Source: Inonotus obliquus
Lineage: Eukaryota > Basidiomycota > Agaricomycetes > Hymenochaetales > Hymenochaetaceae
Length of the DNA: 64,000 bases
Reading direction: 5' to 3'
Assembly: GCA_032164295.1 (NCBI GenBank)
Contig: JAJHTX010000002.1
Coordinates: forward strand, 1,426,001-1,490,000
The translations under genes were made by a program, and so were the position numbers. Shown piece by piece: positions 34,474 through 47,715 of this stretch. Every line of letters starts with the position of its first letter. Position 1 is the first letter of the stretch. Under the pieces are notes generated by a model. It was given only the letters and a program-made list of their open reading frames with translations, was not told the origin of the DNA and ran no database searches.

Positions 34474-37400
34474 AAGTTTGCCCTCCGTAGGGTTGTCTAT
34501 CACCGATTATGCGCCACAACTAGGATGTGTCTGATTTTCCCGTCAGTAAGGCACGTCTCCGCGTGCATTCACTTTTGTCATTAGCAGGCTAATTCCGACT
34601 CTGTATCATGCGCACTTCTGTTTTACTTAGTCATGCGACTCTCATTATTCATGTATGCCCTGGAAGTGGTGCGCGATGGTCTGCTATATGAGTTCTATAT
34701 TGACACGCCTGCATTCAGACCTGCGTTACGACTCCGGCCTGGACAGTCAACTCAATGTTAAACTATATTCTATGGTGCATCAATCTTCTGATTATCGTGA
34801 GTATGAGTGATATCCTGTTTACGTTGACTTGCGAATATGCCATCTAACAGACGGCCACCATTAAACATCTGCCAAGACTCTTCAAGGGGCTCTTTGATTG
34901 TATTGCACAACAAAGCGCGGGAGTTCGATCTCTCACTCCAATTTATTATGATCTAACCGCAGTTCCATTATGGACCGGTGACCCGGCTTTTTTCCCATCA
35001 GCGTACACTTCAAGTAGTCGCTATTACATGAGGATATTGAGTGCTCTTGACGTTTTCGAAAGGGCATTCATTGGGTATTCCGTTTAGTCCGAGCCTTACG
35101 AATTTGTATCTTGGCACGGAACAGAAATCGAGATGAAATTGTAAGAAAAGACGTCCCATCTGAACGCCCTTGCCGTCACGGTAGCTCGAAGGACGCCTCG
35201 CCTCGATACACGACAAACTGCAAAATTGCGACTATCCGTACTATGGGGTCGACTGTATAGGACCAGCTTTGTGGTAGCTTGCTGCCCTTCCGATCTGCAG
35301 GAAAACGAGGCTAGCAGACTGAGGTCGCAAGGCATTCATCAATCTACTCGGTGGGTAAATCAAGTAAAAATGTCCGAAATAAGGTGAATCCCTGGGTCCA
35401 AAAGTAGGGTAGCTCCGTTTGTAACAATGGTAACATTAAGGTGAGTCCTGAAATCCCGTTTCGGATTGTTCGTAGAGAGAGTCCCCATGTCCATATCTGG
35501 CTCGGGAAACGCTTATTTACATGTACCGAGTATTCTTCAGGTCCACCGGACTACTGTATTGTATCTATGTGTGCTCCGCGAGCTGAGCTCCGAGGTCAAT
35601 TCCCGTGGGCCAAGCAGTTTGGTCTTTAGTTTGGGATTCTCTTGAAGGCTACTAGAGCGGAGAAATATCTAGAACTCTTTAGCAACTCCAATTTACCCAT
35701 CAGACCTTCTCGAACCTGGTCGGCTATGCTCATTACTGTATTCTGCTCTCTCAGGCTGGCGCGTAAGTGCGCAGTTGATTTTGAAAAAGGTGACTTCCAT
35801 TGCTATTCGATGGGTAAGAACCAACAAGTTTCCGAGCGAAGCTATCAGGGGTGATAAACGATAATTTCGAAGTTACCAATTGCAACGCTCCTTGCATGGA
35901 ACTCAGATACTCTATTGCTTCTTGAAGGCAGTTACTAAACACTTTAAGACGTTCCCGCAGAGCTATTGAACAGACAGTCCCACGAACACATAGGATCAAA
36001 ACGCTCATATGACCCGTTCCTTGCTAAAGAACGTACTCACCACATAGCGAGAATGCATTCGCCAACAGAATAACCAAGACGGATTCCGAATCACCCTCGA
36101 TCCTCGATCAGAAGGAGATTTGGAAAGCCAATGCTACAGGTTCCGACATAGATATGTCTGGGAACGACAAGACTCGGGCAGTCGGGATAGAGCAGTCTCC
36201 ACAAAGGCACGGATATACGATAAACGAAAGGTACAATACGAATGTTTACCCGCGATACAGTTTTGGTTGTCTCAAGCCAACGTATGGTCAGTATGATATT
36301 GTTAGCGGTGGCATAAATCAGAAATCCAACGATGAATTTTTCGATCGCGGTGAAAGCGGCGGGAATTCAGTAGAACCAAAACTGTGCTTCTCAGTTCCAG
36401 ATGCCAGTTAGAATTGCGATCCACATGCTATGGCAATATAGCGGTTCGAGAGGTGAACTGAACCGTGCGAAGCCCAAGTCTACAGTATAGTTTCAACGGT
36501 ATTCCAACCGTCCAGGCTTGATGAATGCAATAAGGACATCAGACAAGAAAACTACAGCCTGCTCCCACCAACTCTAAGCTTTGCAGTGCTGGGGAGTCTA
36601 GGCTACTGAATTGTGCTGAAATCTTGACTTTCAGATTTCCTAAGAACCATTAGTTTGGCTACAAGGTTGCCGGCACACATATTTCGCCCCTCACATCGGA
36701 ATAACCTAATCGCGCGGTTTCTGAGGTTGGTGCGCGAAGGTTCGCTTGTAGTAGGGTATCCCGACAAAGAAAGAGCGCACACCGTCATTAATTTCATCAA
36801 AGAAGTAAGGTATTACGACTCTGACAATAATACAGCTTCATGTGCGTCGCGATCTGAAAACCAAAGGATACGACAACAAGACAGACTGGGTGAGAGCTTC
36901 TTTAGGCGCGCCTGGAACGATGAAAGCACACATTTTTGCTAGATCTTTTACTTTTCCCTGGGAGAAAGCGGGGGGCAGCGCCCCACAGAACCGCGAGTTA
37001 CGAGACCGGTTATTGCGCTCAAGTTTGCTTAGCGAGCACCGTCCAGCGATGCAAAGCTAAACCATGATGCTGCGCATGCCGCCCGCGGAGTTGTTGTTTG
37101 GGTCGTGCCTCATCTAGATGCATTGCAGTTCAAGTGAGATGCAAATGCCAAGAGATGTTGCGGAATGAACTATAGAGTCTAGAGAAATGAGTTGGGCAAG
37201 TAGATGTCGGGACTCGCAGCGTTGAGCCGAATTCATGAATATGGTGACGCGTGGGCATCGTTTCTGAATTCCGCAGCTCTGGATAGGCTGATAATGCTGT
37301 TGCCGGTCAAAGATAATGGAAAAAGGGACGAGGAAGACAAGACATGTTGCTGTCGAGTACTCCCATAGAACGGTCCTGGGTCACGGCGGCGTTCCGAGTC

Positions 37401-39643
37401 GGTATGAATAACAGGATTCCTTGGATCAGGTGCTACTCTCTTTGCTAGTCTCCTCCCAGCTGGGCCTTCGTGGCATGTAGCCGGTGATGAGGAACCGTGA
37501 GGCAAAATGAAGCATAAAGTGGATCGAAAGACTTCTTTCCGCTTTAGCTTACGAAATTCTCTTGTAATTTTATAAAAGATGCTCACCGCATTACTCAGAA
37601 CACTCCAGATAAAGACATAATCTGAACGAAAAGCATGTAATAGAACAAAGTTCCGCAGCATACGATATCTTCTGCACACAGATCAGAGCGCCTTGCAATC
37701 AGGAGCTTCGAATAAGAAGGTCCCCCTTCTTGACAATTCTCATACGCAGTTGAAGATAACAAGAGCATGAGCAGCCATGTACGGCTTCTCTAGTGTCCGT
37801 CAAACAATGCCGGAGAGAGTTTTGGACTGGACTAACGAGTTGGAAAAGATGCCTGTGGATCGTAGGTCTCCGCTTTCGAGGTCGGCTATCTAAATATATC
37901 ATACCTGGGCGCGAGAATATAGCGTCAGTACGTTCCGGAAAGATAGCTTCTAATCCCGGACTTTACGTACCTTTAGGACCGGTGCACAATTCAAACAGGA
38001 AGTATTCCGTATTTGTTTATTTAATGCATGGTTATTGGATTGGCAGAAACAAACAGTCCCAGGATATTTCCAGAAGAGAAAAGTTAAGCCGTTCCGTGAG
38101 TAGGTTCATGTCGTTGGCTTGCTGCATATTCTTGAAAGACGTAGCACATTGATCATCATCTTTGAGTCGACCGTGTGGATCGAGTTGATAGGATTATCAC
38201 GAGTCCGGTCCATGCTGCTTTTACTAACGCAGGGATGACTTCTCACCGAGGCGCCCGCAGGAGAGGCACGATCTACTTGACTCGCAAAACTGGTGCTCCG
38301 AGATCTGATAAACGAGAACCATAAGGAAGGGTCGAGTCTAGTACTCAAACTGAAAAGACCAAAGATGGTCATTGTAGGCTTGGCTACCAGAAAGTATACT
38401 TGCACTCACGGCTAAACGGAGAAGAGGCGGGAACTGATCCCACGGTATAACACGTATAAAGAGAGGTACATAAAAAGCTTCTTGGCTGATGAGGCAATAA
38501 TTTCCCTCGGTTATTTCATAGTGTCAGAAGATCCTCAGGAGGAACAAAGCAACTTACACAGGCCATAGGGACATGCACTGCCTCCATCCTTAGTGCCTTT
38601 GCGACCAGGATCGATGACCTGATGCAAGAAAGAAGTGTAGTAAATCGTCCAAATAATCGCTGAGATGAAGTAATCTTTCTCACATTTATCGCGCTCACCG
38701 TGCAGCATGGACGTGCATCGAACCCCACGAAGGAAATATGACATAGTAGGCAAGGTGATAGTAAACGTGTATGCAGCGTGTGAGCGAGTACCTCAGAACT
38801 CAATACAGTAGCGGGCCGTGGCCGATACTTGTTACTACGATATTGAGACTTACGAAAGGGATTCACTCCAGCCCCCTCGGAGAACAGCGCAAGCAAGGGA
38901 GCAGTTTTAGCTCTAAATGACTTCAGAAGAGGGAGCCGACAGAATGGAATGTCATGACTGATGAGACCCAGCGCAGAGGGACCGGAAATAAGAAGCAAAT
39001 GCGTTTTTGGAAAAAGAAGAGCAGGAGGAGTAAGAAGAGAAAGAAGTCGAAACGAGGCGTGGGAGATACTGGATGTCGTAACATATACAAACAGAGCGGA
39101 GAAACTGGATGATTTGAACTTTGGTCCCACGCACGGTCCACCGGGAGACCACGGGCTAATAGACCAAGGGACGGGTGACGATAATCGTGTGTGACACTCA
39201 TGGACATATATGGTAACGGCTCAACACTACTCTGGGACTGCCTTGGACGTGTACTGCGACGAGCGTCTGAATACTTGGTGAGTTGTTGATCATCAGTAGC
39301 AACTGTCGTCTATTCATTCCTGTGTCTGTCAATTAGGAAACTGGGCTCCTGCCCCAGATTACCCGTGAGCCCTGTTGTTTCTTGAATAGCACTCGGATAG
39401 AAGCCTGATACGTTTTTACTATGTGTGGTACAACAACCTCCAAACTTACTTGCGCATGCTCGCCGAACATTCGGTTCTATAATAGTCCAGCTTGCTTCTC
39501 CTCGAGCCCTGATTCCCATACTCAGCTCGCTACGCCTCTTTTCGTATTTAGCTGAGGCTCCGACGCTGCGTCTCGATCCTCCCTGCCCTAGTCCGTCATT
39601 TCTTACTTGCCTCTGCTCCTACCTCTGCTCATTGTTGTCTACA
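34474..39643. other. 5.2 kb interval without a confident gene
   Basis: Open frames are short and none has a recognisable domain. On the minus strand a few hydrophobic segments with nearby splice-like signals (about 37680-37560 and 36380-35900, including a stretch reading IEKFIVGFLIYATANNIILT) could be remnants of a multi-exon membrane protein. I could not join them into an intact gene. The last 100 bases before 39644 are pyrimidine-rich and are probably the leader of the next gene. Confidence 0.5.
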
Positions 39644-42600
39644 ATGTCGGCGCATACTATGGCCCTCAACCAATACTACATCCCGCAGCATTACTTCATG
39701 CCCCCGTCGCCCTACGAACCCCATATGTCCCCTCACGATCTCGAGCAGAGCATTCAACATCACGTCCAGTCCCCTCAGTCACAAATCCCCATTGACCCTT
39801 CGCTTCAGCTCTACTATCCAACTTACAACTCTTACCAACAAGGACAGCAACATTCACAACATCAGCAGCATCCAAGTCCTCCCATTCTTCCTCAACAGCC
39901 GCCCATGCATCCGCACATGGCTATTCCGACACTCTCACCACAAAGCTCCTCACCGAGAGGCTCGGAGTACTCTGGAACTCCACCAGTCGAGTTGTTTGCC
40001 CCTGTGAATGGTAAAAGATCATCATCGGTTGCAAACGAGAATGGCATGGGAAGTAGGAAGAAGTCTAGACTTGATGATGACTCCGATGTCGCCAGTCCAA
40101 CTGCTGAACTAGCTGAAGGAAAAGTGAAGGCAACCCGAGGCTCAAGGTGAACTTTCGTTATCTCCCCGGTGTCGTCTGGACCTTACTTATCAGTTCCACA
40201 GGGCGTGTACAGTCTGTCGAAGACTGAAAATGAAGTGCGTTGGTGCAGAGCAAGGACCGCCTTGTAAACGATGCGAAGCTGGCAACCACCAATGTATTTT
40301 TGAAGAGTCAAACCGCGGGAAACGTTCTACTAAGTGAGACTTTGCCGTTCATATGCCCCTTGCCTTCAATACTAATGAACATCCAGCAACAATGTCAAGA
40401 AACACGAGCAGCTCACCCGATCACTACGCAAGATGGAGAAAACACTGGACACGGTCCTTCGGTCTATAGGAAACCCGGGCCTGTCTTCCATTGTCTCAGG
40501 AATGGTATCCCGCTCTCCATCACCATCAAACACGGCAAACAAGACTCAAGCTTTGCTCGAAACCCCCTCACCACCTCCAGCTTCCACCATGCACTCCTTG
40601 CATCATCACCCAGGCTCCCCAAGGCTACATTCCCTTCCCGACAATGAGCTAAATCCGCTTGGTCTTCTGGCTGAGGCCAGCTTGGCGAACCGAAGGGCGC
40701 ATAACTCTCTGAATCAAGTTAAGACTGACGGTTCAGTATCAAATACGGCACGTAATGTGGGCGTGGCTAGCGACACTTACTTTAAGCCTGGTTTGTCAAG
40801 TCAAGTTCAATTTGCCAAGCATTCTCTGAAGCAACATACAGGCCCGATGACAATTCTTCCCCTCCGACGATTATATATCGAGCGACAAATTCAGCCCGAG
40901 ATGCTCAGCTTTGTCTCGACAGAGGAAGTTGTCGCACTGTTCAAAATGTGAGTCTCAGACACGTTTAAGCAATTGTTTTTGCATCGCTAAGAACTTCAAT
41001 TAGTTTCTTTGAGAAGATGAATGTCAGTTTCTAGCCTTTTCAACGTAGCAATTCCGCTCATCTCATTCTGTGCTGCAGATCCACATTGGGCTATTGGATC
41101 CTACCTTCCACACCCCTTCTTTGGTTTGTTCAAGGTCACCATTCCTATTGACGACAGGTATGAATGAATATTTTTCCAACATGTCTTTAGAAGTTCTAAC
41201 TACTGTATTTTCAGTATGCGCAATCGCATCCAAATTTTACGACATTCGTCCCGAACTACATCCGAAACTTTCCAGTCTATCGCGAAAGCTGGCTTTTAGC
41301 GTACCTGAGAAAGGCTTCAAGTCTGTCGAAATAGTACAGGCGTACATTTTGCTGGCTTTATGGGGTTGCGATCCTGTTGAGCGCTACGAGCAAGACAAGA
41401 CTTGGATGCTTCTGGGAATGGGTATCCGGTTCGTCCTCTTCACTAGTTTTGGCAAGTGATGTCAAGGATTTAACTTTGCGTCAACGAGTTTAGGATGGCA
41501 ACCGATCTCAACTTGCACCGCAAAACGACCATTGTAGGCCATGATACACCCGAGGGACGAGCACGAGACAAGGAGGTACACAACCGAGAAAGGACATGGT
41601 TAATTTGTTATAGCCTTGATCGAAGTATGAGTGCACAAATGGGTAAGCCTCACTCAATTAAAGAAGAGTACGTCGTGCCGCTAGTGCAGAGCGTCAGGTT
41701 CTTTTCTCATGGCTTGTCAGCTACATCATACAGAATACTGGTCTTTTCTGGACCAAGTCCATTGCGGTGAAAGCCGACGGAGGCATCGCCGCATATGCCG
41801 TATGTATTTACTGACACCTGTTCCTAATCTTTTCTAATCTTGCCGCCATCGATAGGAACTACAACGCATATTGTCCCGAGGTCTTGATCTTCTGTATTCA
41901 AGTACGACATCGGCTTCCGGACTGGTCACACATTGTGACTATTACTTGGTCACGAGCACAATTGAGGCGCAACTGCAAAGTTGGCTTGAGGAATGGGTTG
42001 CTAAACTCGTCGATCCTTGTAAGTACTTCCCTGATGTTTGGTTGACAAACCCACAATAATCCGTATCTTCTTAGCGGACCCGACATCCCCATATCAGGCC
42101 TATTGGCTATCGATCGGGAAGTTTTACTTCAACTATGCCATGCTTGTTGTAAACTCTTTTGGTCTTCAAAATGCTCTCGACCGTTCTCCCGTGGACATCG
42201 GACATTTCTTTGCGCGCTGTCATTCTTGCGCAGTGGCTTGCGTGACTATTGTACGTGACGAACTCGGCCCCCAGGGATTCTTGAGGTACTCTCCAGATTC
42301 GCACTTCGTTCAGTGTTCATATGCCGTCCTCAGTCTACTGAAGGTTTGTTTGTTATAATCTTCGTGTTTATGACACCGTTGAATCTTAATGATGGTCATA
42401 GTTCACCCGACCGGCGTTCCGCCGTTTTCTTGTTGACGAAAATAAGACACTTGAGCTTGTTCAGGATGTTGCGGATCTTCTGGAAAAGATCGCAGCTGGA
42501 CCTCTTCACACACCCGCTTTATACAGCACGTTCCTCAGAGCACTCATTTCCGTTCAGCCGATGAACCAGGGCTCTCTTCACCACGATTCACATATTCAAA

Positions 42601-43151
42601 GGCAAGATCAGTCCGTGGAGGAGGGGCTGAGCTCGGCTGCGATGAGAGAGAATGTTCAAAACGGAGCAGATGCCAACTTGAACTTCCTTGGGTCACATTT
42701 CGATGCACAAAACGCAACAAATGGAGTTTTTCAGGCGAATAGTGAAATGGGTCCCGTTGCCGATATATCAACCTTCCCACCGACCATGGCGCCAAGCCAT
42801 CCTCATGATGATTCGTCGGGGATGTTATCTATAGACAGCATCCTGAGCACAGGTTTTTGGGACAGCGTTCTCGTTCCAGGTTCGCAGTCATCCCATTTGT
42901 AACGGCTCGAAACAGGGTGCTTACAAGCTTCCGCTTTTTTGACAGGCTACTCGAACTCTCTGGAGGGCCTCAGCGGCGGATTTGTTTATGGCGCTGGGGG
43001 TAGCGGTCTCATTACTCCAAGGATTGCCACGCCGCAGGAATCAGGGGCTAATACTCCTGTGACCGGCCAGCGCATGACCCCAATTACAGAAGGTACCATT
43101 AACGCAGCTTTTGAAGGCAGACCCGGAGAAGCGGAAAAGCCCGATTCATGA
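39644..43151 (+). CDS. Zn2Cys6 fungal transcription factor with Fungal_trans domain
   Basis: Twelve exons (39644-40146, 40202-40333, 40387-40947, 41004-41022, 41079-41157, 41215-41428, 41494-41667, 41721-41799, 41856-42018, 42075-42343, 42402-42879, 42946-43151) encode 958 residues. A Gln/His/Pro-rich N-terminus and a basic stretch (GSRKKSRLDDD) precede the binuclear zinc cluster (about residues 170-199). Its spacing is C-x2-C-x6-C-x8-C-x2-C-x6-C, starting ACTVCRRLKMKC. A short coiled linker (KKHEQLTRSLRKMEKTLDTV) follows. The Fungal_trans middle homology region runs from about residue 400, with LDPTFHTPSLV, VEIVQAYILLALWG and RTWLICYSLDRSMSAQMGKP. The layout is like the agaric PriB type, but targets are unknown. 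Exon 4 is only 19 nt. The ATG at 39644 is the first in frame after the pyrimidine-rich leader. Confidence 0.9.
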
Positions 43152-44822
43152 TCCCTTTTATCTTTTTGCCTATGTGTCCATTATATGTTTGTAACGTTCT
43201 TTGACGCTTTTATGTGCTCCTTCTTGCTTCCTTCTTGCCATGATGCTTTTTGTTTCCGATGAGACCTTTGATTTCACATGTATCACTATCATCACATTAT
43301 CGAATCTAGGCACACTTAGATGTTTTTGCACTTCTGCTATCTGTACGAGAGTAAGAATGGGACGTAATTTACCACCAAAAGTATGTCGAGAGCGCCAGTA
43401 CTCCGTGTTTACGGCGGGGAACAAACATTGAAACTTAGAACTCTGGATTTTCTTCGCGAACAGAAGCTCAATGGCTAGACTCGCTAATGGCTAATTCAAC
43501 CTTGTGTAAATACGAAGCGTACATAAGCGGCGCATGGTCCGTAGTTTATACGGCAAATTAAACCTACATGCGTGCATTAAGGGCACAGAAGATTAACTGG
43601 AAGAAGTCCACACGCGGCCTTCTCTTTCGATTATAACTACCGAAAAGAACGAGGAAGCCTTTGAAAGCACAGCTTTTTTTTAAGGACTACCAAAGCAAGC
43701 TCCTCTCTCTTGCTCTGATTTTTTTGTTCTATCAATGGCCATCAGCCTTCGAAGAGTACAAGGTCAAATATGATCAGCGATAACGAAAGGGGGGGTATAC
43801 GCTGGGGCGATCGCAATAGTCACGGAAGACAACGTAGCGGACGATCTTGTCTCGTTGATGGGCCCTGAAGAAGAATTCATCGTCTCCAACCTCGTGTTGA
43901 GCGCGAGGCTGAGGACGTAGTGAGGACATGGGACATGAGACGGGTCATGGATGATATCGGCGATTGTGACATGGCTTCTTCCATCAGGGTGGAGACAGAA
44001 AAAAGTGTGTGTGGCCACCAAAGTGACCGACAAGCATGGCACTGAAAAAAAAATCCTCGTACGACAGATTGACCCTTTGTCTAGGCTCCCCGTGAGATCC
44101 GCAGGTACACGCAGTCTTCGCTAGAGTTGCATTATGCAGCGACTATAAGTTTTGTGTTGACAGAGATCAGGGGGTACAACTTGATGTCAATTGCATTCGT
44201 AATTAGCATTGAAACTCGGCTCGCTGAAGACATTCAGTTCAAGCGGGAGCTTGGATTAAAGAGGGAAAAACTCAGGTCCCAAGACACGGCACGCCTTGTG
44301 CGAAGGTTGCTGGATTGAAAATAAAAAAGGGCCAAGAAGATTGTGTACTGACAAAGCTGGGAAAACGAGGGGACCCACAGGAATCGCTTAAGCGCCGTCA
44401 CGAAGCTGTAGATATTCTCGATAGTGAGTTGAATAAGGAATGATGTGATGTGGAGCCGGCGGGTTATCGAGGCCACGGGGCAATAGAGACAACGTTCACC
44501 AAGTCGCAGTGATCTACCAGTCCAGATTTGTTTATTGCCAGCGATATGCTTAAATCTTGCAACCTTGTTTACGGCAAAATAAGCATAGCAAGATTCGGAG
44601 ATGGTCGGAGATGGCGTGAAGGTTAGGTGAAGATTGATGCTTGAGGGACAGGAGATTGTTTGTGTTGCTTTGGTAAATCTGACGGGTCGTCGTGACGGCC
44701 ACAATGCTTACGTAATACTTGACTTGTTTTAGAAATGATGAAGTGACAAAAATAAATTTGAATGAGAGAATTTGTGTGACACGTCGCGTGTATTCTCAAA
44801 GCTCTTCTCCCCATGCTGTTCG
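43152..44822. other. Intergenic region, no gene seen
   Basis: About 1.7 kb between two genes on the same strand holds only short open frames without domains. No repeat stands out. Confidence 0.6.
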
Positions 44823-47184
44823 ATGCCACCTCCGAGCACTGTCGATGCTTGGCTACATGGTCGACGCTTTGGAATAGTCATTGATGCCGGCTCATCAGGC
44901 TCAAGATTACAGATCTACAGCTGGCGAGATGCTCGCATCGTTCGCCAAGAGCAAGGTCGGGAAGCCTTTTACTCCCTGCCACAGGTTGGGAAAGGAACGG
45001 AGAACCCAGACGACTGGGTGCGTAAAGTAGAACCAGGTAACTGAGTCCTTCAATTCATGTACGGCCTTCTGTGTCTGAATGTCTCCTTTCCTAGGTATCT
45101 CATCTTTTGCTGACAACCCCGAAGATGTACATGCCTATCTGGCACCGCTACTTGACCACGCCCGGGAACACATTCCTCCTTCATCGCATCACGAGACACC
45201 GATATTTTTGCTAGCGACGGCGGGGATGCGTCTTCTATCCACCACGCAGCAAGATGGCATTTTGAACGCCGCGTGCGACTTCATCAGACTACATTCTTAT
45301 TTTAAGGTTGAGGATCCTTCCTCGGCATCAACTCGCTGTGGATCGAACATTCGCATCATTTCTGGTGAGGAAGAAGGCTTGTTCGGCTGGATTGCGGTCA
45401 ACTATCTCATGGACCAGTTCACTGGGAGTGACGATGATCAAACAACTTACGGCTTCTTGGATATGGGAGGCGCATCGACTCAGATTGCATTCGAGCCCAG
45501 CGAACAAGAACGCGCAAAGACGAAAACTTTGATCGATGTTCGACTTCGACTCATCGGAGGTGAAGACGTTCATCATCAAGTTTTCGTTACTACATGGCTG
45601 GGGTATGGCACAAATCAAGCAAGAGAGCGCTATGTAGGAAAGACGGTAGCAGAACACGAAGCCTTTGGAGAATCTGCGGACGAACACATCCCTGATCCTT
45701 GCCTGCCTCGAAACTTGGAGTTGGTTGAGGTCTCAGCGCATCCTAGCCTCGACGACGCTCAAGAGCACTCCCTCGTTGGCACCGGCTCCTTTGAGCAATG
45801 CCTGGAGCAGGTAGCTCCTCTGCTGAACAAGGATGCACCATGTCCCGACAGTCCATGTCTCTTCAATGGGGTACACGTCCCGCAAATAGATTTCTCGGTC
45901 TCGCACTTCATTGGCGTTTCTGAATATTGGTATTCTTCAGAGCATGTATTTGGTCTTGGTGGACCTTACAACTTTGAAGAGTTCGAAAGGGCGGCATCGC
46001 AGTTCTGTGCCCGAGATTGGGACGACATAATGCGTCAACACACTGCATCAAAATCTCCGGATGATTCAAATGTCGATGAAGTGTCGGAAGCCGATGGGCT
46101 GCCCGTTCCATTGGATAAATGGGGAGACGAGGTTGAAGTACCTAGACTCCAGATGCAATGCTTCAAGTCGGCGTGGATCGTGAACGTCTTGCATGAGGGA
46201 ATAGGTTTGCCTCGTATCGTTGATCCAGGAGGAGACTTGAGAGAAGACTCGGACGATGTGAAAGAAAAGGCGGACCAGAAAGGTTTGGGAAAGCCAATCT
46301 TGCAGTCGCTTGACTCTATCGCCGACACCTCTATCAGCTGGACTCTCGGGAAAATGGTCCTCGAGGCGAGTCGCGAAGTTCCCCCACTATCAAAAGATAC
46401 ACCGCCCCTCCCCGAACCTATTGTTGTTGTTGACATTCATTCAGAAGACCCGGACGGACCCCTCGATACGAATCCTTATTCAACTTCTAATTCCACTCCA
46501 TTACCTACGAAGGAAAATTTAGAACTGTCCTATTTCGTACTACTCTCCTATCTCACCTGTTTCGCAATGATTTCCATCATCGCATTTCGACTTCGTCATC
46601 CGATTCTACGATGCTTGCGTCCCTACCTCAAGAAGATTACCGGAAGGGAAGTAGCTGGTGACAGCGACCTGGAAGGAGGCTACGCATATAACTCAAAGAA
46701 CGGGCGCTTCTCTTCGGTGGATACGCTACTTGGATTACCCCTAACGCACTCTAATTCTCGCCTGTGGGCGTACACGCGTTCATTTTTGTCCAGGATACTG
46801 GCATCTCTCCGCCGTCGTCCCACATCACCACCCTCTTCATCTTCTCCCGGCAGATACCATATGTATTCCTCAACTTCCCGTGCTTCTCCGACGCGTTCTT
46901 TCTCATCCCCTTCATTGCGAATTCCAACTTCTTCCGCAGGAACAGGTCATTACGCCAATCCTCCGTATGGGGGGTCGATTCCTCCGCGTTCTTCCACGCC
47001 GCCCTCGAATCGCCTTGGTCCAACGCAGCCCAATGGACGTTCAAGTCCATCGTTATATTCGCTACCTCGTTCTCGCAATAACTCCCAAATGAATCTTACG
47101 ATGCTGGTGACCCGCCAAACTATCTCGCGGTCTGGGAGTAGCGGCCAGCAAAGCCCCATAAGCACGTACCATGACTTGGAGTAG
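44823..47184 (+). CDS. YND1: Golgi apyrase (GDA1/CD39 nucleoside phosphatase), Ynd1-like
   Basis: Two exons (44823-45036, 45095-47184) encode 767 residues. All apyrase conserved regions are present: ACR1 FGIVIDAGSSGSRLQIYSW (~16-34), ACR2 LLATAGMRLL (~110-119), ACR3 IISGEEEGLFGWIAVNY (~159-175) with the catalytic Glu, ACR4 GFLDMGGASTQIAFEP (~191-206) and ACR5 around YWYSSEHVFGLGG. There is no N-terminal membrane anchor. A single transmembrane segment (SYFVLLSYLTCFAMISIIAF, ~550-571) is followed by a basic, Ser/Pro-rich cytosolic tail. This is the Ynd1 topology rather than that of Gda1, which has an N-terminal anchor. Ynd1 hydrolyses nucleoside di- and triphosphates in the Golgi lumen, clearing GDP after mannosylation. 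Confidence 0.93.
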
Positions 47185-47715
47185 TAATGCATGATAATCT
47201 ACCATCGATGAGTTGGAGTTATGGTTCTGTGATTCAGAACATCTAGTCTGTTGTAAGTTATCGCCGTTGGGTCTAACTCGGGTTTTAATTTTTTTCTTGA
47301 TACAACGGACTCTGTTTCTTCTGACTGAGACAATCCACTGTAATGATTGCCAGATACAGGATACTTCTCTTATTAACATTCTCACATTCAATCAATTGAC
47401 GTGGTACCGCTTGTGCCCGTTTCGTCCACGCTTCTTTGCGTTTATTGTGATGCCATGTTGTGTAGTGTAGATTTGCTGGGAAGTCGAAATAGCAATGACC
47501 GTACGTAATATCATTGACTATACAATGATCGGATGCGGGATCATCCAGTGTGCACATGGCTTTTGGCTGTAAGAATCAATAGCTTGCGGCATCCTGTACT
47601 TTTCTTATATTTGGGTCGAGTGAATGACATGCGCATTGAATCTAGCGCAGATGAAGAACAAGAAAAAAATAAGATTGAAAGATCCGCATGCGTTACTTTA
47701 TACAATGCTTCCAAG
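47185..47715. other. Convergent intergenic region between the apyrase and chromatin-protein genes
   Basis: This 530-base stretch is the 3' flank of both genes. No gene is seen. Confidence 0.6.

Noticed and set aside
6465..36820. A 15-base match (TAAGGTATTACGACT) near 6465 and 36806
   Set aside because: In 64 kb a few 15-base matches are expected by chance and flanks do not align.
38516..39207. Hydrophobic minus-strand open frames
   Set aside because: Pyrimidine-rich DNA yields Leu/Phe/Ser runs in two overlapping frames; no domain and no consistent exon structure.
39425..39643. N-terminal extension of the Zn2Cys6 factor to 39425
   Set aside because: That extension has no ATG start; the first in-frame ATG is 39644, after a typical pyrimidine-rich leader.
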